From CALJUZ01 sp003387805 (GTDB taxonomy: Bacteria; Bacillota; Limnochordia; Limnochordales; ZCTH02-B6): 51,083 nucleotides of DNA. Under the pieces are notes generated by a model. That model made no database searches. It saw nothing but the letters and a program-made list of their open reading frames with translations, and was not told the origin of the DNA. A program made the translations under genes and the position numbers. How positions within the stretch are numbered: the first letter of the stretch is position 1; every line of letters starts with the position of its first letter. The stretch spans positions 1 through 51,083 of the forward strand of contig CALJUZ010000187.1 of assembly GCA_937975235.1 (NCBI GenBank), in the 5' to 3' direction. Below are positions 17,458-24,979 of the stretch, piece by piece.

Positions 17458-18993
17458 ATGAGCGGGGGAACCGGCGAATGTCCGGGCATGGGGCGCCCGG
17501 AACAGCAGCGCCTCCTGCACGTGGGCCGGCAGCACCCGGTCCGAGCCGGCCAAGTCCGCGATGGTGCGGGCCACCCGCAGCGTCCGGTCCACGCCCCGGG
17601 CGCTCAGGGCCAGCTGCTCCGCCGCCATTTTCAACACGGCCTCGCCGGCCGGGTCCAGCGCGCAGTGGCGTCTCAGCTGGGCTTTGCTCATGCGCGCGTT
17701 GGTCTGCGCTGGCTCGCCGCCGAACCGGCGGGCCTGACGGGCCCGGGCCTCCATGACCCGCTGCCGCACGGCGGGCGACTGGGGGCCCGGGGAGCGGCGC
17801 CGGAGCTGGTCCCATTCGGGCGCGGCCAGCTCCACGTACAGGTCGATGCGATCCATCAGGGGCCCCGACAGCTTGCTGCGGTACGCCTGCAGCGCCCCCT
17901 GGCTGCAGCGGCACTCGCGGCGGCTGTCGCCGTAAAACCCGCACGGGCACGGGTTGGCCGCGGCCAGCAATGTGAACCGCGCCGGAAAGCGCACGGGGCG
18001 CGGCAGGCGGGCCAGCACCACCTCGCCGTCCTCCAGCGGCTGCCGCAGCGACTCCAGGATGCCGCGGGGAAACTCGTTGAGCTCGTCCAGGAACAGGACG
18101 CCGTGGTGGGCCAGCGACACTTCGCCCGGCACCCCCCGGGCGCCCCCCAGCAGGCCCGCCCGCGTCGCGCCGTGATGGGGCGCGCGAAAGGGCCGCACGC
18201 CGAAGCGCACGGGGTCCGCGTTCAACAGGCCCGCCGTGCTGTAGACGCGGCAGACGTGCAAATACTCCGCGGGGTCCAGCGGCGGCAAAATGCCGACGAT
18301 GCGCCGGGCCAGCATCGTCTTGCCCACGCCGGGCGGACCGGTCATCAAGAGGTTGTGGCCGCCCGCGGCGGCGATCTCCAGCGCCCGCTTGGCCGTCTCC
18401 TGTCCCGCCACGTCGGCCAGGTCCTCCTCGGGCCGCGGCCGCCCCGTCCCGGGAGTCATGGCGGCCGCGGGCCGTCCCGCGCCCGGCTCGCCCCGGGCCC
18501 ACGCCACCGCCTCCCGCAGCGTAGCCACGCCCACCACCGGCAGGCCCGGGACGATGGCGGCCTCGGGCCCGGCCTCCTCGGCCACCAGCATGGTCAGGCC
18601 CTGTTCCCGGGCGGCCAGCGCGATGGACAACAGCCCCGGCACCCGCCGCACCGCTCCGTCCAGGGACAGCTCGCCCACGACGCACACGCCCGCCAGCGCG
18701 TCCTCCCGCAGCACGCCGGCCGCGGCCAAAACGGCCAGCGCGATGGACAAATCGCACGCCGGGCCCGTTTTCGGCAGGTCCGCCGGCGCCAGGTTGACGA
18801 CCACCCTTCCGGTAGGAAACGCGAAGCCCGAGTTGCGGATGGCGGTGCGCACCCGGTCGCGGCTCTCCCGGACGCTGGTGTCCGGCAGTCCCACCACGTC
18901 AAACATGGGCAGGCCCCGGCTGATGTCCGCCTCCACTCGGACCAGGTGCCCCTCTATGCCGTACACGGTGCCGCCCGTCGTCTGTGCGAACAA
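17443..18993 (-). CDS. comM: YifB/ComM-family Mg-chelatase-like AAA+ ATPase
   Basis: Hexameric helicase that in competent bacteria promotes branch migration of integrated DNA. The ~516-aa product has the N-terminal ChlI domain (GHLVRVEADISRGLPMFDVV, VNLAPADLPKTGPACDLSIA), Walker A GPPGVGKTMLARRIV (near residue 220), Walker B VLFLDELNEFPR, the cysteine-rich ANPCPCGFYG element and the C-terminal Mg-chelatase domain. The TTG at 18993 (MFAQTTGGTVYGIEG) has GGGAGGTG 7 nt upstream; an earlier TTG at 19014 lies ahead of it. With dprA nearby it fits a DNA-uptake or recombination role. Confidence 0.95.
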   Translation of the reverse strand: MFAQTTGGTVYGIEGHLVRVEADISRGLPMFDVVGLPDTSVRESRDRVRTAIRNSGFAFPTGRVVVNLAPADLPKTGPACDLSIALAVLAAAGVLREDALAGVCVVGELSLDGAVRRVPGLLSIALAAREQGLTMLVAEEAGPEAAIVPGLPVVGVATLREAVAWARGEPGAGRPAAAMTPGTGRPRPEEDLADVAGQETAKRALEIAAAGGHNLLMTGPPGVGKTMLARRIVGILPPLDPAEYLHVCRVYSTAGLLNADPVRFGVRPFRAPHHGATRAGLLGGARGVPGEVSLAHHGVLFLDELNEFPRGILESLRQPLEDGEVVLARLPRPVRFPARFTLLAAANPCPCGFYGDSRRECRCSQGALQAYRSKLSGPLMDRIDLYVELAAPEWDQLRRRSPGPQSPAVRQRVMEARARQARRFGGEPAQTNARMSKAQLRRHCALDPAGEAVLKMAAEQLALSARGVDRTLRVARTIADLAGSDRVLPAHVQEALLFRAPHARTFAGSPAHMHSP

Positions 18994-19105
18994 AGAAAGA
19001 CACCTCCCGCCCAAGGGACAGCGGTCGGTGTCCTAGTCGCAGAGAACCGTCTTGCACTTGAGTTCGCCGCCCGCGCCGAAACTCCTGCCTCCCGGCGGCC
19101 GCCGC

Positions 19106-19480
19106 CTACTCGCCGGCCGAAAACGCGTCCTTTACCACGTGCACGGCCACGGGCGCTCCCCGCGCGTCCAGCGTCACTGCGGCCACGTCGAAGCGGGTGG
19201 CCACGCCCACCAGCCGCCGCGCGGCCATGTACTCCAGTGCGGTCCGCACCAGCCGGCGGCGCTTGCGGAAATCCACCGCCTCCAGCGACGGCGCCACGCC
19301 CGCGCGGCGAGCTTTCACCTCGACGAAAACAATGGTGGCGCCGTCCCGCGCGACCAAGTCGATTTCGCCCCGCAGCGCGCGCACGTTGCGGGCGAGAATT
19401 TGATATCCCCGGGCCTCCAGATGCCGGGCCGCGGCCTGTTCCGCGACCCTACCCAGCCGAACGCGATTTTTCGGCTCCAT
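19106..19480 (-). CDS. yraN: UPF0102 family nuclease-fold protein YraN
   Basis: Small 124-aa protein of the UPF0102/YraN family, an endonuclease-like fold of uncertain function. It has GRVAEQAAARHLEARGYQIL, then RGEIDLVARDGATIVFVEVK, which contains the E-x-D...E-V-K residues of restriction-endonuclease-like folds. The ATG at 19480 overlaps the end of the HD-GYP gene by 32 bp. It is found near rnhB in many bacteria. Confidence 0.93.
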   Translation of the reverse strand: MEPKNRVRLGRVAEQAAARHLEARGYQILARNVRALRGEIDLVARDGATIVFVEVKARRAGVAPSLEAVDFRKRRRLVRTALEYMAARRLVGVATRFDVAAVTLDARGAPVAVHVVKDAFSAGE

Positions 19481-20567
19481 GCTCCAGGTGGTCCTCTCCC
19501 AGCCCGGGCCCGACGCGCTCGATGCCCACGTCTTCCTCCTTGGCCAGCTGGCGCAGGAGCTGGCCTTTGACGGGCCGGCCCGAAGGGTTCAACAGCACCC
19601 GCACCACGGGGCGGTCCCGCTGTTCCGCCGGCACTTCGATGACGACGCCCACCTCGCCCGTCGTCAGCAGCACCGTGGTGCCCACGGGATACGGCGCCAC
19701 CCGCCGCAGCAGCCTGTTGACCACCTCGGGAGCGAACTTCTCGCCCGCGCCTTTGCGAATCTCCTCCAGCACTTCGTGCACGGGCACGGCCGGCCGGTAC
19801 ACCCGCTCCGAACGCATCGCGTCGTAAATGTCCACCACCGCGACGATGCGGGCGTAGCGGTGGATGGAGTCGCCCGTCAGACCCCGCGGATACCCGCTGC
19901 CGTCCAGCCGCTCGTGGTGCTGGTAGGCGATGTGGGCGATGGCCAGGCTGAACTCGTAGTAGCGCCGCAAAATGTCAAAACCCATGCGGGGGTGCTGGCG
20001 GATCATCTGCCACTGTTCGGACGTCAGCGGCCCCCGCTGCCGCAGCGTCTCCGGCGGGATGGCGATTTTGCCGATGTCGTGCAGCAGCGCGCCCAGGCCC
20101 AGCGTCCGCAGCTCTTTGATGCTCAGGCCCAAATCGTGGCCGATGAGCAGCGACATCGCGGCCACGTTGACCGAGTGGCCGAACGTGTAGCCGTCGTGGG
20201 TGCGGAGGTCGCCCAGGTTGACCACCACGTCCGGCTCCGACAAAATGTCCGACAGCATCTCGTCGATGCTGTCGAACAGCGGTGCGCAGTGGATGCGGTT
20301 GCCCTGCTCCAGATCGCGGAACGTGTGCCACAGCCGGTTGATGGCCGCGGCCCGCGTCGCGTCGGAGATCACGTCGGGAACGTCCGTCACCGGGCTGTCC
20401 GGGTCGCGGACGTACACGCCCGGAAAGCCCAGGGCGGCCAGGCGGCGGATTTCAAAGGCCGAAAGCACCGCACCCGGCCGCAGCAGCACCGCGCCGTTCG
20501 CTCCAAAAATCGGTCGAGCCACGATGTCACCGGGCTCCAGGCGGTTTGTCGGAACAAAACGGATCAT
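19449..20567 (-). CDS. HD-GYP domain protein (probable cyclic-di-GMP phosphodiesterase)
   Basis: The ~372-aa product has an N-terminal domain of about 60 residues (VPTNRLEPGDIVARPIFGAN), a middle linker and an HD-GYP domain with complete motifs: LLHDIGKIAIP and HHERLDGSGYPRGL. It therefore probably hydrolyses c-di-GMP to pGpG or GMP. A C-terminal beta-rich tail (YPVGTTVLLTTGEVGVVIEV) follows. It may link second-messenger levels to motility or sporulation, which is inference. The ATG at 20567 is 7 bp after rnhB with no clear ribosome site, suggesting coupling. B. subtilis has no HD-GYP gene here. Confidence 0.88.
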   Translation of the reverse strand: MIRFVPTNRLEPGDIVARPIFGANGAVLLRPGAVLSAFEIRRLAALGFPGVYVRDPDSPVTDVPDVISDATRAAAINRLWHTFRDLEQGNRIHCAPLFDSIDEMLSDILSEPDVVVNLGDLRTHDGYTFGHSVNVAAMSLLIGHDLGLSIKELRTLGLGALLHDIGKIAIPPETLRQRGPLTSEQWQMIRQHPRMGFDILRRYYEFSLAIAHIAYQHHERLDGSGYPRGLTGDSIHRYARIVAVVDIYDAMRSERVYRPAVPVHEVLEEIRKGAGEKFAPEVVNRLLRRVAPYPVGTTVLLTTGEVGVVIEVPAEQRDRPVVRVLLNPSGRPVKGQLLRQLAKEEDVGIERVGPGLGEDHLEHGAEKSRSAG

Positions 20568-20574
20568 GGTGGCA

Positions 20575-21204
20575 TTATTTGGACACGCGGACGTTCGTTT
20601 CCTGCCCCGGGCCGCCCGACCGTTCGGTCGCCCGGCGCACGGGCGCGAAGCTGAAGCGGTGGAGCGGGCACGGCCCGTGCTCCAGCAGGGCCCGCAGGTG
20701 CTCCCGGGTGCCGTAGCCTTTGTGCGCGGCAAAGCCGTACGCGGGCCACGCCCGGTCCCACGTCCGCATGATGCGGTCCCGGATGACCTTGGCCACGATG
20801 CCGGCCGCGGACACTTCGGGCACCAGCGCGTCGCCCCGCACCACGGCCCGCTGCGGCACGTCCACGCCCGGGATGATGTGGGTGCCGTCCACGTACACCT
20901 GGTGGGGCTTCACCGGCAGCGCCAGCACGCACTGCCGCATGGCCTGCAGCGTGGCCCGCAAGATGTCGGCGCGATCGATGCGGCGGGCCGAGGCGATGCG
21001 AAAGGCCACGGCCTCCGCGCCGGTCATGATTTCGGAAAACAGGCGCTCCCGCGCCTTGGGGGACAGCCGCTTCGAATCGGCCAGCCCGTCGGGAACGAAG
21101 GCGCCCAGCACCACCGCCGCCGCGACCACCGGCCCCGCCCACGGCCCGCGGCCGGCCTCGTCCACGCCCGCCACCATCCGGGTTTCGCTGCCGCGTCGCG
21201 TCAT
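20575..21204 (-). CDS. rnhB: ribonuclease HII
   Basis: Removes RNA from RNA-DNA hybrids, including single ribonucleotides. The 209-aa product shows the family motif GVDEAGRGPWAGPVVAAAVV with the catalytic Asp-Glu pair, GLADSKRLSPKARERLF, VYVDGTHIIPG and SAAGIVAKVIRDRIM with further metal ligands, and YGFAAHKGYGTREHL. The ATG start overlaps the rbgA stop (ATGA). Neighbours match B. subtilis (rbgA-rnhB). Confidence 0.97.
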   Translation of the reverse strand: MTRRGSETRMVAGVDEAGRGPWAGPVVAAAVVLGAFVPDGLADSKRLSPKARERLFSEIMTGAEAVAFRIASARRIDRADILRATLQAMRQCVLALPVKPHQVYVDGTHIIPGVDVPQRAVVRGDALVPEVSAAGIVAKVIRDRIMRTWDRAWPAYGFAAHKGYGTREHLRALLEHGPCPLHRFSFAPVRRATERSGGPGQETNVRVSK

Positions 21205-22124
21205 CGGGCCCCGTCCGCCTCCTGGCCGCCCGCCGGACGGCCCTTCTCCGGGCCGCGCGGGGGCGGGCTTTCCAGCGTCAGGCGACCGAGGCGGCCGCTG
21301 CGAAAGTCGGCCAAGACCAGGGCCGCGGCCCGCTCCAGGTCGGGCTCGCCGCCGGGCAGCAGCGCGCCCCGCCGCCGGGCCACGGCCCGCAGGGGGCTTT
21401 CCGGGTCCGCCGCGGCCTCCGGACCGTAGCGGGCGGCCACGGCGCCGGGGAACCGCTGCAGCAGCAGCCGCAAGAACGCGTCGGCCGCTTCCACCGGATC
21501 ATACGCCGTCTCCGGCACGGCGCCCGTGGCGGCCAGGAGCACCGCCGCGGCGCCGGTGGTTCTCTCGGGCCACAAGACGCCCGGGCTGTCCAGCAGCTCG
21601 AGCCCCGGCCCGCCCGACAGCCACTGCAGGCCCCGGGTCACGCCGGCCGTGGCGCCCGTGGCCGCCTTCGCGCGCCCGGCCAGGCTGTTGATGGCCGTCG
21701 ACTTGCCCACGTTGGGCAGGCCGGCCACCAGCACCCGCGTCGCGCCGCGCCGGCGTCCCGCATCCCGGGCGGCCGCCCGCAGCAGAGCCCGGGCGCGCCG
21801 CACCCACGCGCCGCCGCGCAGGTCCGCGGCCGCGGCGGACTGGCCGAGGGAGCGAAAGTATTCCAGCCAGGCTTTGGTCATGGCTTCGTCGGCCAGGTCG
21901 GCTTTGGAGAGCAGAAGCACCCGGGGCAGCGGCCGCTCCGCGGCCAAAAGGCGAGGATGACGCGACGTCTCGGGAATGCGCGCGTCGATGATCTCCAGCA
22001 CCACGTGCACCAGCTTCAGCCGCTGCGCCAGCTCGCGCCGGGCTTTGGCCATGTGCCCCGGGAACCACTGCACTTCGACCGTGCCCGCCTCCCGGCCGCC
22101 GTTCCCGGGCCGCGCCTCAGTCAT
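21201..22124 (-). CDS. rbgA: ribosome biogenesis GTPase RbgA (YlqF)
   Basis: Circularly permuted GTPase needed for late 50S subunit assembly. The 307-aa product begins with an extension and then VQWFPGHMAKARRELAQRLK, the RbgA signature. G-motifs occur in permuted order: LSKADL (G4, near residue 75), GLPNVGKSTAINSLAG (G1), and LELLDSPGVLWP (G3). The ATG at 22124 overlaps lepB by 8 bp; a start nearer VQWFPGHM is possible since B. subtilis RbgA lacks the extra ~15 residues. Order rplS-lepB-rbgA-rnhB is typical of Bacillota. Confidence 0.95.
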   Translation of the reverse strand: MTEARPGNGGREAGTVEVQWFPGHMAKARRELAQRLKLVHVVLEIIDARIPETSRHPRLLAAERPLPRVLLLSKADLADEAMTKAWLEYFRSLGQSAAAADLRGGAWVRRARALLRAAARDAGRRRGATRVLVAGLPNVGKSTAINSLAGRAKAATGATAGVTRGLQWLSGGPGLELLDSPGVLWPERTTGAAAVLLAATGAVPETAYDPVEAADAFLRLLLQRFPGAVAARYGPEAAADPESPLRAVARRRGALLPGGEPDLERAAALVLADFRSGRLGRLTLESPPPRGPEKGRPAGGQEADGAR

Positions 22125-22659
22125 CGAACGACGCCAGGACGGGCGGCACCCGCACCACTCCCATGTTGGCCGGCGGCCAGTAGACCAGCCGCGCCACGCC
22201 GACGATAAGATCCATGGGCACCGGGCCCACGTCGGGATAGCGGCTGTCGTCGGAGTTGTTGCGGTTGTCGCCCAGGACGAAGACGTGGCCTTCAGGCACC
22301 GTCACCGGCCCGAAGGCGTCGAAGATCGGCCCCTTGATGTAGGGCTCGTGGACGGGCCGCCCGTTCAAGATGAGCCGATGTCCGTAGATTTCCACCACGT
22401 CGCCGGGCAGGCCGACGACGCGCTTGATGAACTTGCGCTTGGGGTCCGAAGGATAGTGAAAAACGATAATTTCGCCCCGCTCGGGCGGCCGGATGCGGTA
22501 GGTGAGTTTGTCCACCAGGAGCCGTTGCCCTTCGGTCAGCGTAGGCTCCATGGAGCTGCCGTGGACCAGGAACGACTGCGCCACGAAGACGATGATCAGC
22601 CCCGCCAGCACCACGGCCACCAGCAAGGCCTCGATGTACTCGCGCAGTTCCGCCTTCAT
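22117..22659 (-). CDS. lepB: signal peptidase I
   Basis: Membrane serine protease that cleaves signal peptides at the outer face of the cytoplasmic membrane. The 180-aa product has one N-terminal helix (about residues 9-30, ALLVAVVLAGLIIVFVAQSF), the catalytic Ser in HGSSMEPTL, the catalytic Lys in KRKFIKRVVGLPGD, and the conserved GDNRNNSDDSR box. It is the short Gram-positive type with a single anchor. It lies 44 bp behind rplS and overlaps rbgA. Confidence 0.96.
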   Translation of the reverse strand: MKAELREYIEALLVAVVLAGLIIVFVAQSFLVHGSSMEPTLTEGQRLLVDKLTYRIRPPERGEIIVFHYPSDPKRKFIKRVVGLPGDVVEIYGHRLILNGRPVHEPYIKGPIFDAFGPVTVPEGHVFVLGDNRNNSDDSRYPDVGPVPMDLIVGVARLVYWPPANMGVVRVPPVLASFDD

Positions 22660-22683
22660 TGCCCGTCTCCGCCCGCCCTCACA

Positions 22684-22718
22684 GGAAAGAGCGCCGCACC
22701 TTTTCAGGAGCGGCGCTC
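22684..22718 (-). terminator. hairpin between rplS and lepB (weak terminator or attenuator)
   Basis: Perfect 9-bp inverted repeat GAGCGCCGC (22689-22697) and GCGGCGCTC (22710-22718) with a 12-nt loop that contains the rplS stop codon. On the minus strand it is followed by TTTCC. The U-tract is short, so partial termination that lowers lepB relative to rplS is more likely than a complete stop. Confidence 0.45.
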
Positions 22719-23048
22719 GCGCACCCGGGCCGCCCGGCCGACCCGATCACGCAGATAGTAAAGCTTCGCGCGGCGCACCCGGCCCCGCCGCACCACTTCG
22801 ATCTTGTCCACGCGCGGCGAATGCAGCGGGAAGACGCGCTCCACACCCACGCCGCCGGACAGCTTGCGCACGGTGAACGTCTCCTGCAGGCCGCCGCCTT
22901 TGCGGCGCAGGACGACGCCTTCAAACACCTGGATGCGCTCCCGGTCCGCCTCCACCACTTTCACGTGGACGCGGACGGTGTCGCCCGGCCCGAAGTCCGG
23001 CCGGTCCGTGCGAATCTGCTCCTGCTCGATGGACCGGATAATGTCCAT
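22704..23048 (-). CDS. rplS: 50S ribosomal protein L19
   Basis: Ribosomal large-subunit protein at the 30S-50S interface. The 114-aa product shows the L19 signature IRTDRPDFGPGDTVRVHVKV, IQVFEGVVLRRKGGGLQETF and VERVFPLHSPRVDKIEVVRR. The length is standard. It follows trmD after 87 bp that contain a probable promoter, and GAGGAGTG precedes the ATG at 23048. Confidence 0.98.
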   Translation of the reverse strand: MDIIRSIEQEQIRTDRPDFGPGDTVRVHVKVVEADRERIQVFEGVVLRRKGGGLQETFTVRKLSGGVGVERVFPLHSPRVDKIEVVRRGRVRRAKLYYLRDRVGRAARVRERRS

Positions 23049-23103
23049 TGCGTTTCACTCCTCGCAGCCACTTGCTCCTCGGCTGATCCTTGTGGACCAC
23101 GCT

Positions 23104-23132
23104 ATTTTATCACGGGGTCCTCCGTCCGACAA
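23104..23132 (-). promoter_or_regulatory. sigma-A promoter of rplS
   Basis: TTGTCG (complement of 23127-23132), 17-nt spacer and TAAAAT (complement of 23104-23109) with a TG one base upstream (extended -10). It sits right behind the trmD stop and leaves a leader of about 50 nt before rplS. An L19-type leader RNA is possible in this place in Bacillota, but no conserved fold was established here. Confidence 0.6.
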
Positions 23133-23135
23133 CAA

Positions 23136-23903
23136 TCACGGCTCCTCGCCCTCGGCCGCGTCCTCGGCCCGCAGCTCCTCCAGGAAGCGCAGGTCCTCCT
23201 CGGACAAGGGCGCTTTGGCCAGCAGGTCCGGCCGCCTTTGCATCGTCCGCCGCAGCGCCTCTTTGCGCCGCCAGCGGCGTATCTCTTCATGGTGGCCGCC
23301 CAGAAGCACTTCGGGCACCGCCATGCCGCGAAACTCCGCGGGACGGGTGTAGTGCGGGTGGTCGAGCACGAAGCCTTCAAACGACTCCTGCCGCGCCGAT
23401 TCGGCCTCGCCGATGGCGCCCGGCAGCAGCCGGCACACCGCGTCGATGACCACCATGGCCGGCAGCTCGCCGCCGGTCAGGACGAAGTCGCCGATGGACA
23501 GCTCTTCGTCCGCGAGGGTCCGCACCCGCTCGTCCACGCCTTCGTAATGCCCGCAAATCAGGACGAGATGTTCCTTTTCGGCCAGCTCCCACGCCCGCGC
23601 CTGGGTGAAGACGGACCCCTGCGGGTCCAGGAGGATGACGTGCGGAGGTCCCGCCGCGCCTTCCTGCCGGGCCCGGGCGATGACCGCCTCCACCGCGGCG
23701 AAAACGGGCTCGGGCTTCATCACCATGCCGGGCCCGCCCCCGTAGGGGGCGTCGTCCACCTGGCGGTGCTTGTCCGTGGCGAAGTCCCGGATGTTCGTCA
23801 AGCGGACGTCGAGGATGCCCCGCTCCCGGGCGCGGCCCACGATGCTGTGGTCCAGAGGGCCCGTGAACATTTCCGGAAACAGCGTCAACACGTCGATGCG
23901 CAT
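23136..23903 (-). CDS. trmD: tRNA (guanine-N1)-methyltransferase TrmD
   Basis: Makes m1G37 in tRNAs and prevents frameshifting. The 255-aa product starts MRIDVLTLFPEMFTGPLDHS, has YGGGPGMVMKPEPVFAAVEA, and shows the SPOUT knot segment CGHYEGVDERV followed by SIGDFVLTGGELPAMVVIDA. Catalytic Asp and Arg positions are retained in DHPHYTRPAEFRG. The ATG at 23903 has GGAGTGA upstream and follows rimM by 4 bp. Confidence 0.98.
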   Translation of the reverse strand: MRIDVLTLFPEMFTGPLDHSIVGRARERGILDVRLTNIRDFATDKHRQVDDAPYGGGPGMVMKPEPVFAAVEAVIARARQEGAAGPPHVILLDPQGSVFTQARAWELAEKEHLVLICGHYEGVDERVRTLADEELSIGDFVLTGGELPAMVVIDAVCRLLPGAIGEAESARQESFEGFVLDHPHYTRPAEFRGMAVPEVLLGGHHEEIRRWRRKEALRRTMQRRPDLLAKAPLSEEDLRFLEELRAEDAAEGEEP

Positions 23904-23907
23904 GCCG

Positions 23908-24417
23908 TCACTCCAGCCCCGGCAACAGCCGGACCACCATGCGGCCCGCGTCGACGTCGACGCGGAGCACCACGTCTTTGACGGCCGGCAGCAGCAGCTC
24001 CGAGCCGTCCGCCCTCTCCACGACGTAGACGTCGTTGGCGCCGGTGAACAGCACTTCCTTCACCACGCCCAGCTCCCGCCCGTCTTCGTCCACGACCTCA
24101 AGCCCCACGATCTGGAAGACGTAGTAGTGGTCTTCGGGCAGCGGCACCACTTGGTCGCCGGGCACTTGCAGCAGCGCCCCGCGCAGCGTTTCCGCGTCGT
24201 CCCGTGTGTCCACGCCCTCCAGTTTCACGATGACGAAGCCCTTATGAAACCTCGCCCGCTCCACGGCCAGCTCCTGCGGCACGCGGCCGGGCCGCCGCAC
24301 GAACACCCGCTCAAGACGCTGGAAGCGCTCCGGGAAATCGGTGCGCGGCCAGACCCGCACTTCCCCCCGCACGCCGTGGGGCGCGGTCACTTCGCCGATG
24401 GAAACAAAATCGTCCAT
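23908..24417 (-). CDS. rimM: 16S rRNA processing protein RimM
   Basis: 30S maturation factor that binds S19. The 169-aa product has the N-terminal RimM beta-barrel (SIGEVTAPHGVRGEVRVWPR) and the PRC-barrel C-terminal half (YYVFQIVGLEVVDEDGRELG, VVKEVLFTGANDVYVVERAD). The length is typical. GGAAGGG precedes the ATG at 24417 closely. It lies between khpA and trmD in the classical order. Confidence 0.97.
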   Translation of the reverse strand: MDDFVSIGEVTAPHGVRGEVRVWPRTDFPERFQRLERVFVRRPGRVPQELAVERARFHKGFVIVKLEGVDTRDDAETLRGALLQVPGDQVVPLPEDHYYVFQIVGLEVVDEDGRELGVVKEVLFTGANDVYVVERADGSELLLPAVKDVVLRVDVDAGRMVVRLLPGLE

Positions 24418-24432
24418 AAACCCTTCCAGCGC

Positions 24433-24663
24433 TCAGTCGACGATCTCCACGTGCACGAGGCGGCCGTCCCGCACGGCGCCCGCCTTGATCAGCGTGCGCA
24501 GCGCCTTGGCCACCCGGCCTTTGCGGCCGATGACACGGCCCAGGTCGTCCTCGTCCACGTGCAGTTCCAGCACCACCGACCGCTCGCCGATGACTTCATG
24601 CACCTCGACGGCTTCCGGCTTCTCCACCAGATGCCGGGCCACGTACTCCAAAAGCTCCTTCAC
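24433..24663 (-). CDS. khpA: KH-domain RNA-binding protein KhpA (YlqC)
   Basis: 76-aa single KH domain. The nucleic-acid loop is DLGRVIGRKGRVAKALRTL with GRKG as the GxxG motif. KhpA pairs with KhpB/EloR in Bacillota and influences cell division and small-RNA biology. It lies between rpsP and rimM, its almost invariant position. B. subtilis has ylqD after it; that gene is absent here. Confidence 0.95.
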   Translation of the reverse strand: MKELLEYVARHLVEKPEAVEVHEVIGERSVVLELHVDEDDLGRVIGRKGRVAKALRTLIKAGAVRDGRLVHVEIVD

Positions 24664-24678
24664 GGGCCGCTCCCCCCG

Positions 24679-24942
24679 TCACTGCGCCGGCTTGAACTTC
24701 TCCCACACGCCCGCCTTGCGGAGCAGGTCCCGGGCCGTGTCGGACGGCTGAGCGCCCTTGCGCAGCCATTCCAGCGCCTTCTCCTCGTCCACGGAAAACT
24801 CCGCGGGCTCGGCGATGGGGTTGTACCAGCCCAGCTGATCGATGAACCGGCCGTCGCGCGCGGCGCGGGAGTCGGCCACCACCAGCCGGTAGAAGGGCCG
24901 CTTTTTGGCGCCCATCCGCTTCAGACGAATGCGAACCGCCAT
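24679..24942 (-). CDS. rpsP: 30S ribosomal protein S16
   Basis: Small-subunit assembly protein. The 87-aa product begins MAVRIRLKRMGAKKRPFYRL and contains GRFIDQLGWYNPI and ARDLLRKAGVW, all S16 signatures. The ATG at 24942 has GGAGGTG upstream. It follows ffh after 37 bp. Confidence 0.98.
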   Translation of the reverse strand: MAVRIRLKRMGAKKRPFYRLVVADSRAARDGRFIDQLGWYNPIAEPAEFSVDEEKALEWLRKGAQPSDTARDLLRKAGVWEKFKPAQ

Positions 24943-24979
24943 GTCGTCACCTCCGTTTCCTGCTCGGCTCGCGCCAAAC

